Shown here: positions 5,680-15,300 of the stretch, piece by piece | Layout of the letters: every line of letters starts with the position of its first letter | Position numbering within the stretch: position 1 is the stretch's first letter | Source of the DNA: JAGLQA01 sp023135565 | GTDB taxonomy: Bacteria; Acidobacteriota; Aminicenantia; UBA2199 | Direction of reading: 5' to 3' | Assembly: GCA_030639305.1 (NCBI GenBank) | Contig: DAOWCY010000054.1 | Span: forward strand, 1 to 36,997 | Length of the DNA: 36,997 nucleotides | Position numbers and translations under genes: made by a program | Notes under the pieces: generated by a model | The model's input: only the letters and a program-made list of their open reading frames with translations | Database searches by the model: none | Told to the model about the DNA's origin: nothing

Positions 5680-7929
5680 CTAAAGCACTAACGCATAACC
5701 GATCTTCAAAAAAACAGTGCGGTTATTCTGCAGCAGCCTGATGTCCTGGTTGCCGTCGTAATTGTCCGAATAGCCTAAATACAATACAGTCTGGGGATTG
5801 ATTTTATAAGAAAAGAGGAACTGGGTGAATAAATTTTTCTGCAAATCGTCCATGGGGAAGAGATAAAGGGATTTGTTAAAATCATAGTTCACATATTGCA
5901 GTATGGCTCTCAGGAAGGTGCGCCTGTTCAAATGGTAGATGGCCCTAAAATTGGTGATGTTGGCTGTGTAGAGCGTTCCGCCGTCTACATTCAACCGTTC
6001 GAACACATGATCCACCCCGGTGACCAAATGTGGCGCGGCTTTGTATTCGATGATGGGGTTTAAACGCAGTAAACGGCCGGGACGGACATTCCAGAAGTCG
6101 ATCTGGTCGCCGACGATGCCTTTGAATCCGAGAACAAAAAGACCGGGCTGCATGCCGCTGTTGAAAACCACCCGTTTTTCATCGAACTCTATACCGAGAT
6201 AGGTCCGTTTGCCAAAAGAACCGGTTACATCTAAGAAAGACTGCACCGGGCCGTGGTAATTAAGCCAGAAATTTGCGCCCTTCTTCAGTAAGCTGCCGTC
6301 CTGGCCTTTTGTGTAGTCATAACTACCGCCTAAAACCATCATGGTGAACCAGGAACCGGCCCTGCGACGCCACACATACTGCCATCCACCGTCATACATT
6401 TGGTAATCCACCTGGGGGATAAAACCCAGGTCAGCCCGGAACTTTTCATTTAAATTCTGGTAAATGAAGTACCAATACATGTTTTTCGAATTATGGAAAT
6501 AATATAGGTCTAAGGCAGTGCCCCAAAAATCTTCATCAGGTTGGGCATAATCAACGGAAACCTGGTCCGGGTACCGGGTTTGAGAACCGAGAAACTGCAC
6601 CCTGATCCTATCTTTGGGCGTAATCCTGAGATCTAAATCGAGGCCGCCTAAGCGGTTGAAATAATCATCCCCTTCCCGGTCCGTAACCAGAAACCCTATG
6701 GTTGACGATCTCCCGATATCGCTGCGGTAACGGGCGACTGTGCCGAAGGTGTTCATGGAAAGCGATGTGGTCATCGAATTCTGGCTACCGGGAAAAATCA
6801 GGTTGGTGATACTGTCCTGGGCAGTAAAAAATCCGATAGCGCTTCTCCCTGTCTTGCCGCTCAGTTTTATTCCCCAATCGGGGTCGGCAAAAGCACGGGT
6901 ATTGACTGCCAATAGCCGGGTATTAAATATGCTGAATCCTTCGGTGAAGAAAGGACGCCTTTCCGGGTAGTAAATGGCGAATTGGGTGTTGACGTCCAAC
7001 AATGCCGCATCAGCTTCCACATTGGAAAAATCGGGATTAACAGCCGCATTCATCGTTAAATTGGGACTGATACTCCAACGGGCGGAGATTCCGGGGTGCG
7101 CCTTTACTTCGTTGGCTTCAAACGGCTGTTCTGTGTAAGCGGGGCGCTCCTGGGTATAGATTGTCGAAAGGGTAGGGTCAAGTTCCAGCCCCTTGCCCTG
7201 GTTGGCGCCTTTAAAGCCGATTATCCTCACCGCTTTACACATACGGCAATTATCGTTCCTGTCTACGGGGAACAGGCAAATGGTATGAAATGAGCCGCGG
7301 GGATAACCACGCATGGCTTCCAGCCCCCAAACCTGTCCGCCTTTTACTTCCTGGAAACGGAGGGAACTAAAAGGTATCGCCATTTCCACTGCAAAACCCC
7401 AATCGGTAATTTTCCCGGCCGAATCCCAGATGGCGTCCCACTGGTGTCCGCCTCCGACCGTACTTTCGATCATATCGGCCTGGACGCCTAAAGGGTTACA
7501 GCAGATACTAAATACACGGCGCGAATCGTTAAAAGTGTCGAAACGAACCGCTACATAATCGTCCCCGGGAAAATTGTCCCGGTCGGTGTAGCGGGCCCTG
7601 ATTTTAGAGGGTTCCGGGTCATAAGCTTTGAACGCTGCGTAAACATGACTGTCGCTGTAAAGAAGCAGTAGTTCCGTCTTGACCGGCGGTTTGACGTTAG
7701 TGCCGGGAAAAATTTCATAATCGAGGGTCAGCGCTAAGGCGTTCTCCCAAACCTCATCATCGAGTACGCCGTCGATTTTCACTTTCGATGTGATTTTAGG
7801 CACCGGGTGGGGAGCTTTCCCGGTGTTGTCTGTTACCGCCAATTTTTCCATGGACAGGACCGGCAGTGTGAGAATTAAAACTAAAAACACAACGACAACC
7901 GGTAACATTTTTTTAGAATTTTTTTTCAT
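5680..7929 (-). CDS. DUF5916-type outer-membrane protein with CBM9-like domain
   Basis: With the start at 7929 the protein has 749 residues. That ATG has GGAGG 9 nt upstream; an ATG 66 nt further up lacks such a site. A signal peptide (basic MKKNSKKM, then VVVVFLVLILTLPVLS) precedes a carbohydrate-binding-family-9-like beta-sandwich (about 30-240: KIDGVLDDEVW, VYAAFKAYDPEPSKIRARYTDR, WDAIWDSAGKITDWGFAVEM). The rest (about 270-749) is a long beta-strand-rich region with aromatic-ended strands and a terminal YALVL, typical of an outer-membrane barrel. Such proteins occur in Acidobacteriota and Bacteroidota; their role is poorly defined, with surface binding or uptake usually suggested. It is the last complete gene of the minus-strand run. 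A link to the peptide product, for example outer-membrane passage, is only inference. Confidence 0.75.
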   Translation of the reverse strand: MKKNSKKMLPVVVVFLVLILTLPVLSMEKLAVTDNTGKAPHPVPKITSKVKIDGVLDDEVWENALALTLDYEIFPGTNVKPPVKTELLLLYSDSHVYAAFKAYDPEPSKIRARYTDRDNFPGDDYVAVRFDTFNDSRRVFSICCNPLGVQADMIESTVGGGHQWDAIWDSAGKITDWGFAVEMAIPFSSLRFQEVKGGQVWGLEAMRGYPRGSFHTICLFPVDRNDNCRMCKAVRIIGFKGANQGKGLELDPTLSTIYTQERPAYTEQPFEANEVKAHPGISARWSISPNLTMNAAVNPDFSNVEADAALLDVNTQFAIYYPERRPFFTEGFSIFNTRLLAVNTRAFADPDWGIKLSGKTGRSAIGFFTAQDSITNLIFPGSQNSMTTSLSMNTFGTVARYRSDIGRSSTIGFLVTDREGDDYFNRLGGLDLDLRITPKDRIRVQFLGSQTRYPDQVSVDYAQPDEDFWGTALDLYYFHNSKNMYWYFIYQNLNEKFRADLGFIPQVDYQMYDGGWQYVWRRRAGSWFTMMVLGGSYDYTKGQDGSLLKKGANFWLNYHGPVQSFLDVTGSFGKRTYLGIEFDEKRVVFNSGMQPGLFVLGFKGIVGDQIDFWNVRPGRLLRLNPIIEYKAAPHLVTGVDHVFERLNVDGGTLYTANITNFRAIYHLNRRTFLRAILQYVNYDFNKSLYLFPMDDLQKNLFTQFLFSYKINPQTVLYLGYSDNYDGNQDIRLLQNNRTVFLKIGYALVL

Positions 7930-8089
7930 AATCTTTTTCCTCCGATTTTTTATCTTACTATTTCGCTGCGGCGACCGGCGTTTGCAGTGAGGCATGTAAA
8001 AAATATCTTTTGTTTAAGGCAATTCCCATTTTTTAAGGGAGTTTGATTTTTTTTGTGATTTCTAACATACATTTTTTTCTCCTAAATAT

Positions 8090-9127
8090 TCAAGGCTGCG
8101 GGTATTTTTTGTCGAAGATATGAACTAACGCTTCCCCCAATCGTTTCTTGAAATCAGCGCTGTACCAATGACCGGAACCGGATATAAGGGAACGGTACTC
8201 GAACTTCGCTTCCTGTAAAATTTTTACCAGGGTAGTATGTTCTTCATGCTGCTGCTCCGGCGCGGGGAGAATAATAGTGCCGCTCAACCCCCGCTGGCCG
8301 GCCAGGCGCAGGGATGCGGCGTTCAAATCAACGGGAATTTTTCCTCCCGGCTGCAGCGCTACGAAACCGGCGGCTTCGGGCACACTATTAACCGCTGTGT
8401 CTAAGGCTGCCATGCCACCCTGGGAGAAGCCCCCGAAAATGATCTTTTTCTTATCCACCGGGTATTTTCCCATTAATTTTTCCAAAATTTCTTTTATATC
8501 TTTCCTGTTTAGCTTCACATCGTCCCAGCCGAATTTTCCCGGGCTGATTACTTGCGAAGATTGAGCCAGGACCAGGATAAATTCCCTCTTTACCAGGTTG
8601 CACCGCCAATGTTTACCCAAATCCGGCAGCGCTTCATTCCAACCGTGCAGTACGATTAAGAGGGGGTATTTTTTCTTGGGGGAAAAGGAGGCGGGCGTGG
8701 AAGCATTAAACTGCGGTTTCGTTTTCGCGGTTAAACTTGCTCTTAAACGGCTGTTTTCCGCCAGGATTTTTTTAAAACGCTCGAATTTTTCCAGGGGCTG
8801 CCAAAAAGCATGCCCGGGCCAGAAGGGGTAGGGGACGTTCCTTTCCAGGCCGTATTCGAAGGCGGCGAGACTCTTTTCATATTCCCCGGTCTGCATATAC
8901 AACTGCCCTAAGGAGAAGGTAATATGGTACACTTCCCCGGGGAAGCGCGGCAGCGCCTCTTCGTAAAGTTTCGCGGCATCAGTGAATTTTTTCTGCCTGT
9001 ATAACTTTGCCGTCTTTCTTTTGATTTTATCAAAGGTCATGGTTTCCTCCTTTTCTTCCCCGGAAATCCCGGGGAAAAGAATAACCACTGCCAACATAAT
9101 CAGCAGTATTTTTTTTAGTTTTTCCAT
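8090..9127 (-). CDS. Secreted TPR plus alpha/beta-hydrolase (esterase-like)
   Basis: A 345-residue protein with signal peptide MEKLKKILLIMLAVVILFPG. A short TPR-like helical part (about 30-110: AAKLYEEALPRFPGE, GQLYMQTGEYEKSLAAFEYGLE) is followed by an alpha/beta-hydrolase resembling carboxylesterases or phospholipase-like enzymes. The oxyanion region is LIVLHGWNE, the nucleophile elbow GFSQGG, and the candidate catalytic His is in GSGHWY near the end; an acidic residue precedes it in the PAPEQQHEEH region. GAGGAGA lies before the start codon. It follows the exporter gene by 23 bp, so the two are almost certainly co-transcribed. A periplasmic esterase beside a peptide exporter could trim, de-acylate or hydrolyse the product, but its substrate is unknown and ordinary ester metabolism is equally possible. 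Confidence 0.75.
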   Translation of the reverse strand: MEKLKKILLIMLAVVILFPGISGEEKEETMTFDKIKRKTAKLYRQKKFTDAAKLYEEALPRFPGEVYHITFSLGQLYMQTGEYEKSLAAFEYGLERNVPYPFWPGHAFWQPLEKFERFKKILAENSRLRASLTAKTKPQFNASTPASFSPKKKYPLLIVLHGWNEALPDLGKHWRCNLVKREFILVLAQSSQVISPGKFGWDDVKLNRKDIKEILEKLMGKYPVDKKKIIFGGFSQGGMAALDTAVNSVPEAAGFVALQPGGKIPVDLNAASLRLAGQRGLSGTIILPAPEQQHEEHTTLVKILQEAKFEYRSLISGSGHWYSADFKKRLGEALVHIFDKKYPQP

Positions 9128-9150
9128 TTTTTTCTCCTCGGTGGTTTTTC

Positions 9151-12100
9151 TTAAGCGGTTACCCTTAAAAGAGAACCGTCCGCCAGTTTTGCGAGTTTTC
9201 CCATATCCATTTTTATAATTTTATCCGCCACATCGAAATAATGGTCGTCATGGGTAATGGCGATCACGATTTTGCCATCCGCTTTCATTTTGGGCAGCAG
9301 TTCCCGGTAAAAGAACTTCCTGAATACCGGGTCCTGGTCGGCTGCCACTTCATCGAAAAGATAGATGGGGCTGTCTTCTAAAAAACACTGCAGCAGCGCC
9401 AGCCTTTTTCTTTGACCGCCGGAAAGGTCGATGGTGCTGAAAGAATTTTCTTCTAATACTACCTTCTCTTCGAGACGCAGTAAATTTATATATTTATAAG
9501 CTTCGTTTTCTTTCGATTCCACATCGATATTGTATAATTTTTCAAATAAATGGTAATCGCTGAAAACCGCCGAATAATATTCACCCAATTGATAATTGTC
9601 GAGGAGTTTGCCGTCGATGGCGATACCGCCCGCATCGGGAATGTAAAGACCTGTCAACAGTTTTCCCAGTGTTGTTTTACCGCTGCCGTTGCCGCCGATT
9701 ATAAACAACACTTCACCTTTTTTGACTTTTAGGTCGATGGGGCCGACACTGAAGCCTTTTTCATTTTTCACTTGATATTCGTACTTCAAGCCTTTGACTT
9801 CGATACTCTCTATGGTTCTCTTTTTGACTTCCAGGTTATCCACTTCGTCGGGGCTGATATTCCCCGGCACTGCTTCCATAAACTCCCTGACCCGGTTCCA
9901 GGATACTTTGGCACGCAAAAGAATGGGGATGGAGTTCAGGATAGCCGTAATCGGCCCGATCAAGAAGAGCAGCACCATAATAAAACTCATCAAGGTGTAG
10001 GTGGCGACGTCGGGAAATAACCGGGGGATGCCGAAACCCAATAAGCCTAACACCAACATCAACATGGATTCACCGACTAAGAAGGCATTCACAAACTTAA
10101 TAAGAGCCATGCCGATTTTATCGCGAAAGGTATTGCATACGATATCTATGTCTTTTTTAAATTCTTTTTTCTTGCTAAATTTCAGGCTTAATTCTTTAAA
10201 ACCGTCGATTAAACCGTTCACCAGATCCATATAGGCATTCTGGGTATCCCGGCCTTCTTCGAAGAGGCGCATGGATTTTCGACTGACAAAATAGTATAAA
10301 GTGGCAATCAAAAGCACCACTGCGGATGTTAATAGCGTGGCGGTGAATGCGATGGATGCCAGGTATACAAACACCGTGAGAGTGGTAACAACCCCGGTGG
10401 TCAAATTAATAACCGTATTGGCGGCATTGGCTATTTGTCCGGTATCATCGCCTAAGGTTGCCAGGACCCGGCCCGATTGTATTCTCTCGAAGCTTTGATA
10501 AGAGGTGTAGCAAATTTTTTCGATTAATTTCAACCTCAAATCGAATACGACATCCAATGTAATCCGGATCATTTTTGTCTGTAAAACTTTCCGGCCCAGG
10601 ATATACAGGAAAAAAGCCAGGCTGAAATAATATAACTGGTAAAATAATCCCCTGGTATTAAACAAAGCATTTGTGACCAGGAAAATAATAACCGCGTTGG
10701 AGCCGCCGGAAAGCAAGCTTAACACCAATACCATGGGCGCCGATTTCAAATATTTATTTTTATGAGGCAGGAAAACGGAAAAAACAAAATTGACAAACAT
10801 GATAGCCAACAAACCCAGGACGGCAATAATAGCAGCATGGATACTGACCGGCGACCAGGCTATAAAAGTATCCCAGGAGACATCCCTGACAGCCCCGGGC
10901 ACAAAATATATACCGATGAGGAAGGGGATAAACACCAGCAGTCCCAGCGCCAATTTACCGGCTTTTTGCAGGGTGAATTTTTCCCAACTGCGTTTCTTCT
11001 TGATCCCCCCCCAGGCTATGGACAGGAAATAGAGCATGCAGCATAGGATAGCGAAAGCGAAGATAAAAGTAACCACCGATGCGCCTTTGTCCATGGTATT
11101 GCTCCCGGTTTTGGGTTCCACCGGTCCCCTGCCTCTCAGCATGTTTAGCACATTGTAACCGATCAGGTTGGTATAATCGCTGCTGGAATTGCAAAGCACT
11201 ACAACGGCTATCTTTTCTTCCGGCACCATACTCACATAAGCGGTGAAATTGGGATTATTGCCCGCATGATCGACGATGCCAAGATTAGATACATAAGCAT
11301 ACCAGCCCATGGCATAAAGAGAAAAGTTGATATTGTTGGGCAGCACCGAATGATCCGGCTGTTGGGTTTTTTGCATCAGCGGATACAAGTCGCTCTGCTC
11401 CAGCCCTAATTGGAATTTCAACCATTCGGCCATATCTTTTGCGTTGGAGACCATATACCCGGCGGGATTATTGCCGCGATAGACCGGGGCTTCATACTCC
11501 CGGGGCTCAAAAAAACCGATCTTGTAACCTGTGGCCATATCCCCTAATTTCCTGGCCGCGGTGACTCCCGCCACAGTGTGGTCCAATCCTAAGGGGCTGA
11601 GAATGTTTTTTTTCATATATTCTTCAAAAGATAAACCGCTTTGTTTTTCTATGACTGCGCCGATAATGTCATAATTTACCGTGGCATATTCGAACTCTTG
11701 CCCGGGCATGCGGTTCAATTCAACGCCCACGACATTCCGGGCGGTTTGCTGCAGCGCGTCCTTACCGGCTCCTTCCGGGATTTTACTGATGGTATTAACC
11801 GGTATACCGCCGGTTTGGTGCAGTAACTGGCGCAGGGTGATGTGGTGTTTCTTTCCCTCATAGGTTACATAAAAACCTTCCAGGTAACGGGAAACCGGGG
11901 CGTCTAAGTCGATCAAACCTTCCCTTTCTAAGTGCAGCGCAGCTAAAGCGGTAAAGGCTTTACTGCAGGACGCCAGTTCGAAAAGGGTATCCGCCGTCAC
12001 CGGCTTCTTTTTTTTCACATCGGCATAACCGAAGCCTTTGATATAAACCGGCCGGTCTTTCGGGATCAATATCAAACTCAAACCGGGCATGTCGCCTTCT

Positions 12101-12249
12101 TCCATCAGGTACGACACGCGGGCTTCGATGGCTTCGAAATCCACCTCTTTACCGCCGCTTTCCTCTTCCGGCTGCACAAAACCGGGAAACGCAAAAATAA
12201 ACAATAAAATCAAAATACCGACAAAACTAAAAAATCTTTTTTCTTTCAT
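9151..12249 (-). CDS. Serine hydrolase (beta-lactamase-fold) fused to cyclic-peptide ABC exporter
   Basis: The protein has 1032 residues from the ATG at 12249, chosen because AGGAGA precedes it; an upstream ATG at 12285 lacks a site. An N-terminal membrane segment leads to an extracytoplasmic class C beta-lactamase/esterase-fold domain (about 35-370): SxxK at Ser94-Lys97 (SCSK), second motif Tyr188-Ala-Thr where YxN is usual, and HAG (His328) as the third motif. About three membrane helices follow, then an ABC transmembrane domain (about 500-790) and an ATPase with Walker A GGNGSGKTT (about 850), signature LSGGQ, Walker B IYLFDEVAADQDP and switch His in AITHDD. The ABC half resembles the PvdE/SyrD cyclic-peptide exporter family. 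Directly downstream of the thioesterase module, it probably exports the product; the hydrolase may process it at the outer face of the inner membrane. Confidence 0.85.
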   Translation of the reverse strand: MKEKRFFSFVGILILLFIFAFPGFVQPEEESGGKEVDFEAIEARVSYLMEEGDMPGLSLILIPKDRPVYIKGFGYADVKKKKPVTADTLFELASCSKAFTALAALHLEREGLIDLDAPVSRYLEGFYVTYEGKKHHITLRQLLHQTGGIPVNTISKIPEGAGKDALQQTARNVVGVELNRMPGQEFEYATVNYDIIGAVIEKQSGLSFEEYMKKNILSPLGLDHTVAGVTAARKLGDMATGYKIGFFEPREYEAPVYRGNNPAGYMVSNAKDMAEWLKFQLGLEQSDLYPLMQKTQQPDHSVLPNNINFSLYAMGWYAYVSNLGIVDHAGNNPNFTAYVSMVPEEKIAVVVLCNSSSDYTNLIGYNVLNMLRGRGPVEPKTGSNTMDKGASVVTFIFAFAILCCMLYFLSIAWGGIKKKRSWEKFTLQKAGKLALGLLVFIPFLIGIYFVPGAVRDVSWDTFIAWSPVSIHAAIIAVLGLLAIMFVNFVFSVFLPHKNKYLKSAPMVLVLSLLSGGSNAVIIFLVTNALFNTRGLFYQLYYFSLAFFLYILGRKVLQTKMIRITLDVVFDLRLKLIEKICYTSYQSFERIQSGRVLATLGDDTGQIANAANTVINLTTGVVTTLTVFVYLASIAFTATLLTSAVVLLIATLYYFVSRKSMRLFEEGRDTQNAYMDLVNGLIDGFKELSLKFSKKKEFKKDIDIVCNTFRDKIGMALIKFVNAFLVGESMLMLVLGLLGFGIPRLFPDVATYTLMSFIMVLLFLIGPITAILNSIPILLRAKVSWNRVREFMEAVPGNISPDEVDNLEVKKRTIESIEVKGLKYEYQVKNEKGFSVGPIDLKVKKGEVLFIIGGNGSGKTTLGKLLTGLYIPDAGGIAIDGKLLDNYQLGEYYSAVFSDYHLFEKLYNIDVESKENEAYKYINLLRLEEKVVLEENSFSTIDLSGGQRKRLALLQCFLEDSPIYLFDEVAADQDPVFRKFFYRELLPKMKADGKIVIAITHDDHYFDVADKIIKMDMGKLAKLADGSLLRVTA

Positions 12250-12343
12250 GAATTCTCCTAATATATCCTCTGCAATTTTTTTCAATGGATATTGCCGTAT
12301 AGCAAATTTCCGGGGCCTCTTCCCGATTGGGGGCGCCGGTCTT

Positions 12344-15300
12344 TTACATTTCGACGTTCTCCTTGATCAGCCGGGCCAGTGTTTCCACATTGGGCGAAGC
12401 TAACATAGTGTCATGATTACCGGGGGAAACCAACATCTTAAATTTACCGAAGGTGTATCGTTTCATGAACCTTTCGGCAAGATTGTAGTCGCGTCTCTCT
12501 TCGGCCCTGATATCCACTAAGTCGCTATCGATAAATCCGGCCACCATGTTTAGGGGGTGCACTCTAAAATATTTATTCATCATTCTTTTTAAATTTATTT
12601 TGGCTTTGGTTTTGAGCTGGACCGCTTCTTCCGGCAAGACTTCGGCTTTACCGCTGTCGCCCCGGTATTCTTCATACTCTTTTATTAGGTTCTCAAAGCG
12701 CTTTACCGCCGGGTTTATATAATCTTTGCCCCGGAAAGGATGCCGTAATTTTTTTATTTTCCGGGTCAGGTGGCTTAAACGCCCTTTCACCCGGTAATAC
12801 CTGAGCACAAAATCGGGCAGCCAGGAGGCCTCATCCAGCATTATCAATGTTTGCACCGGTATGCCCATATCTTCCATTCGTTTTACCGTTTCAAAGGCAA
12901 TCATACTTCCGTAACAATAAGACATAAGGATATAAGGGCCTTCGGGCTGCACCTCCCTTACCTGGTCGAAATAATCGGCCACCAAATGATCGAAGGTGGG
13001 GGGGAATTTGGTGCGCCGCGTCATTCCCCTGGCTTGAATACCGAACACATTAAAATCATTTTCCAACAATTTTGCCAGTTCTTTATACTGGTAAATCATA
13101 CCGTGAAGGGGGTGAAAGATAAATATATTTTTTTTGTTCCCGCCTTTATTCATTTTGACGATACATTCTAATTTACCCAGAGTTTCCTCCTGGAGGATGT
13201 TTAACGCCAGGTCCCTGACTTTTGTATAAAGGAAGAGATTGCTCATAGAGATATCCTGCTTAAAGGCCTTTTTCAACCGGCTGACTACTTTTAAGATGTT
13301 GATGGAATTCCCGCCTAACTCGAAAAAATCATGGTTGATGCCGATCCGTTCAGCATCGAGTTCCAATACCTCAACCCAGGTTTCGATTATTTTTTTCTCG
13401 ATTTCGTTGGTGGGAGGTTCGTAAGGCGTGCCGGTATCGCTCCCTTTGGGGTGCGGCAGGGATTTGTAGTCGACTTTTCCATTGGGCATCAACGGCATCT
13501 CTAACAACTGCAGGAAATAACCGGGGATCATATATTCGGGCAATTCAACGGATAAATAATCCCGCAAATCCCCGGGATTCAAGGTTTTTTCCGATGTGTA
13601 ATAAGCGCACAGGTATTTATCTTTATTTTCATGTTCGCCGCTGGTTACCACCGTTTTTTTTATATCCCCATGGTTTAACAGTAGTTTTTCCACTTCCCCG
13701 GGTTCCACCCGGAATCCCCTTATCTTAACCTGGTTGTCTATCCTCCCCAAAAATTCCACATTGCCGTCAGGCCGCCAACTGGCCAGGTCGCCGGTGCGGT
13801 AGATCCTGTCACCGGGCGCGAAGGGATCGGCGATAAACCTTTCGGCGGTTAGTTCTTCCCTGCCTAAATACCCGCGGCCCACCTGGATACCGCCGATTAA
13901 AAGTTCACCGGGAACGCCCACGGGGAGTAGTTGATCCTGTTGATCGACGATATAAATCCGGGTATTCAAAACCGGGGCGCCGATAGTGGGTAACTCGGGT
14001 ATCTCACCCGCCGGGTCCACTTGCAGGGTGGTGACCACATGAGCTTCGGCGGGGCCGTAATGGTTGTGTAAAAAGATACGGTTTTCTTTTAGATACTCCC
14101 GGAAGCGGCGCGAAACCACAACCTGTTCACCGGCTGTCTGGATATGCCTTATACAAGGAGGAATCAGGGCGATATATTCTTCCTCGCTGAATATTAACTT
14201 AAGAAAAGACATCGGCAAAAATACCGTTTTTATCTCGTTCTCTTTTATTAGCTTAAATAAGGCCGGGATATCGGTGCGGGTATCTTTATCGATCACATAA
14301 ATGCAGCCCCCGGTAAGCAGGGCGGCGAAAATCTCCTGGAATGAAGGATCGAAACTGATGGTGCAAAATTGTAGAATCCTGCTATTATCGATATTTGTAT
14401 GCGTAATATGGTGCCGCATCAGGTTCACTAAGTTGCGGTGTTCCAGCATGATGCCTTTGGGTTTGCCGGTGGAACCGGAAGTATAGATCACATAGATGAG
14501 ATCGCTCCCTTGATTGATATATTCGAGATTATCTCCGGCTTCGGAAGAGTAAAGGCTCCCGTCGCCGATATCCAATACTTCCACCGAAGAAGGAATAAAT
14601 TCATTTCCACTCATATCCCTATTCACCAATAGCAGGGAAACGCCGCTGTCTTCCAGCATATACTTCCTGCGTTCCTCCGGGTACTCGGCATCGATGGGCA
14701 GGTAGGCGCCGCCGGCTTTAAAAATAGCCAGGAGACCCAGCACTAACTCCGTGGAACGCTCCACCATCAAACCGACCACGCTGTCCCGTGTAACCCCTTT
14801 TTTTCTTAATACCCGTGCCAGTTGATTGGCTTTGCTGTTTAAGCTGTTGTAGTTTAGCTGCTCTTTTTTAAATTGCAGCGCTCTACTATCCGGGGTCTTT
14901 TTTACCTGCTCCTGGAATAAGCTGTGGATAGTCGTCGCTTCATCACCGGGAAACTCTTCCTTTAAACCGTTAAATTCTTCTAAAAGCTGCTGTTTCTCCT
15001 CCGTGGAGACAATGTCCAATTGCCCCACCGGTATGTTTTCGTCCGCCAATACCTGTTCCAACAGCAGGACAAAATGACGGGCGATACGCTCTATACTCTT
15101 TTTGGCATACACATTGCCGTTATATTGAAAACGAAGCGTCATTTCGCCTTCAGGCACAACCATAATATTGAAATCATAATGAGTATGCTCATATATGCCG
15201 AACCCGGACACCTGCAGCCCGGGAGCATCGCCGCTTTCTTTTTTATCTACAGCTCGATCGATCTCTTTTTCGACGGGGAAATTCTCAAAGACCAGGATGT

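Noticed and set aside
5608..5691. Small plus-strand frame of 27 codons with an AAGGAG upstream
   Set aside because: It lies inside the minus-strand terminator hairpin and the 3' end of the barrel gene, resembles no known peptide, and the AAGGAG is 12-13 nt from the ATG.
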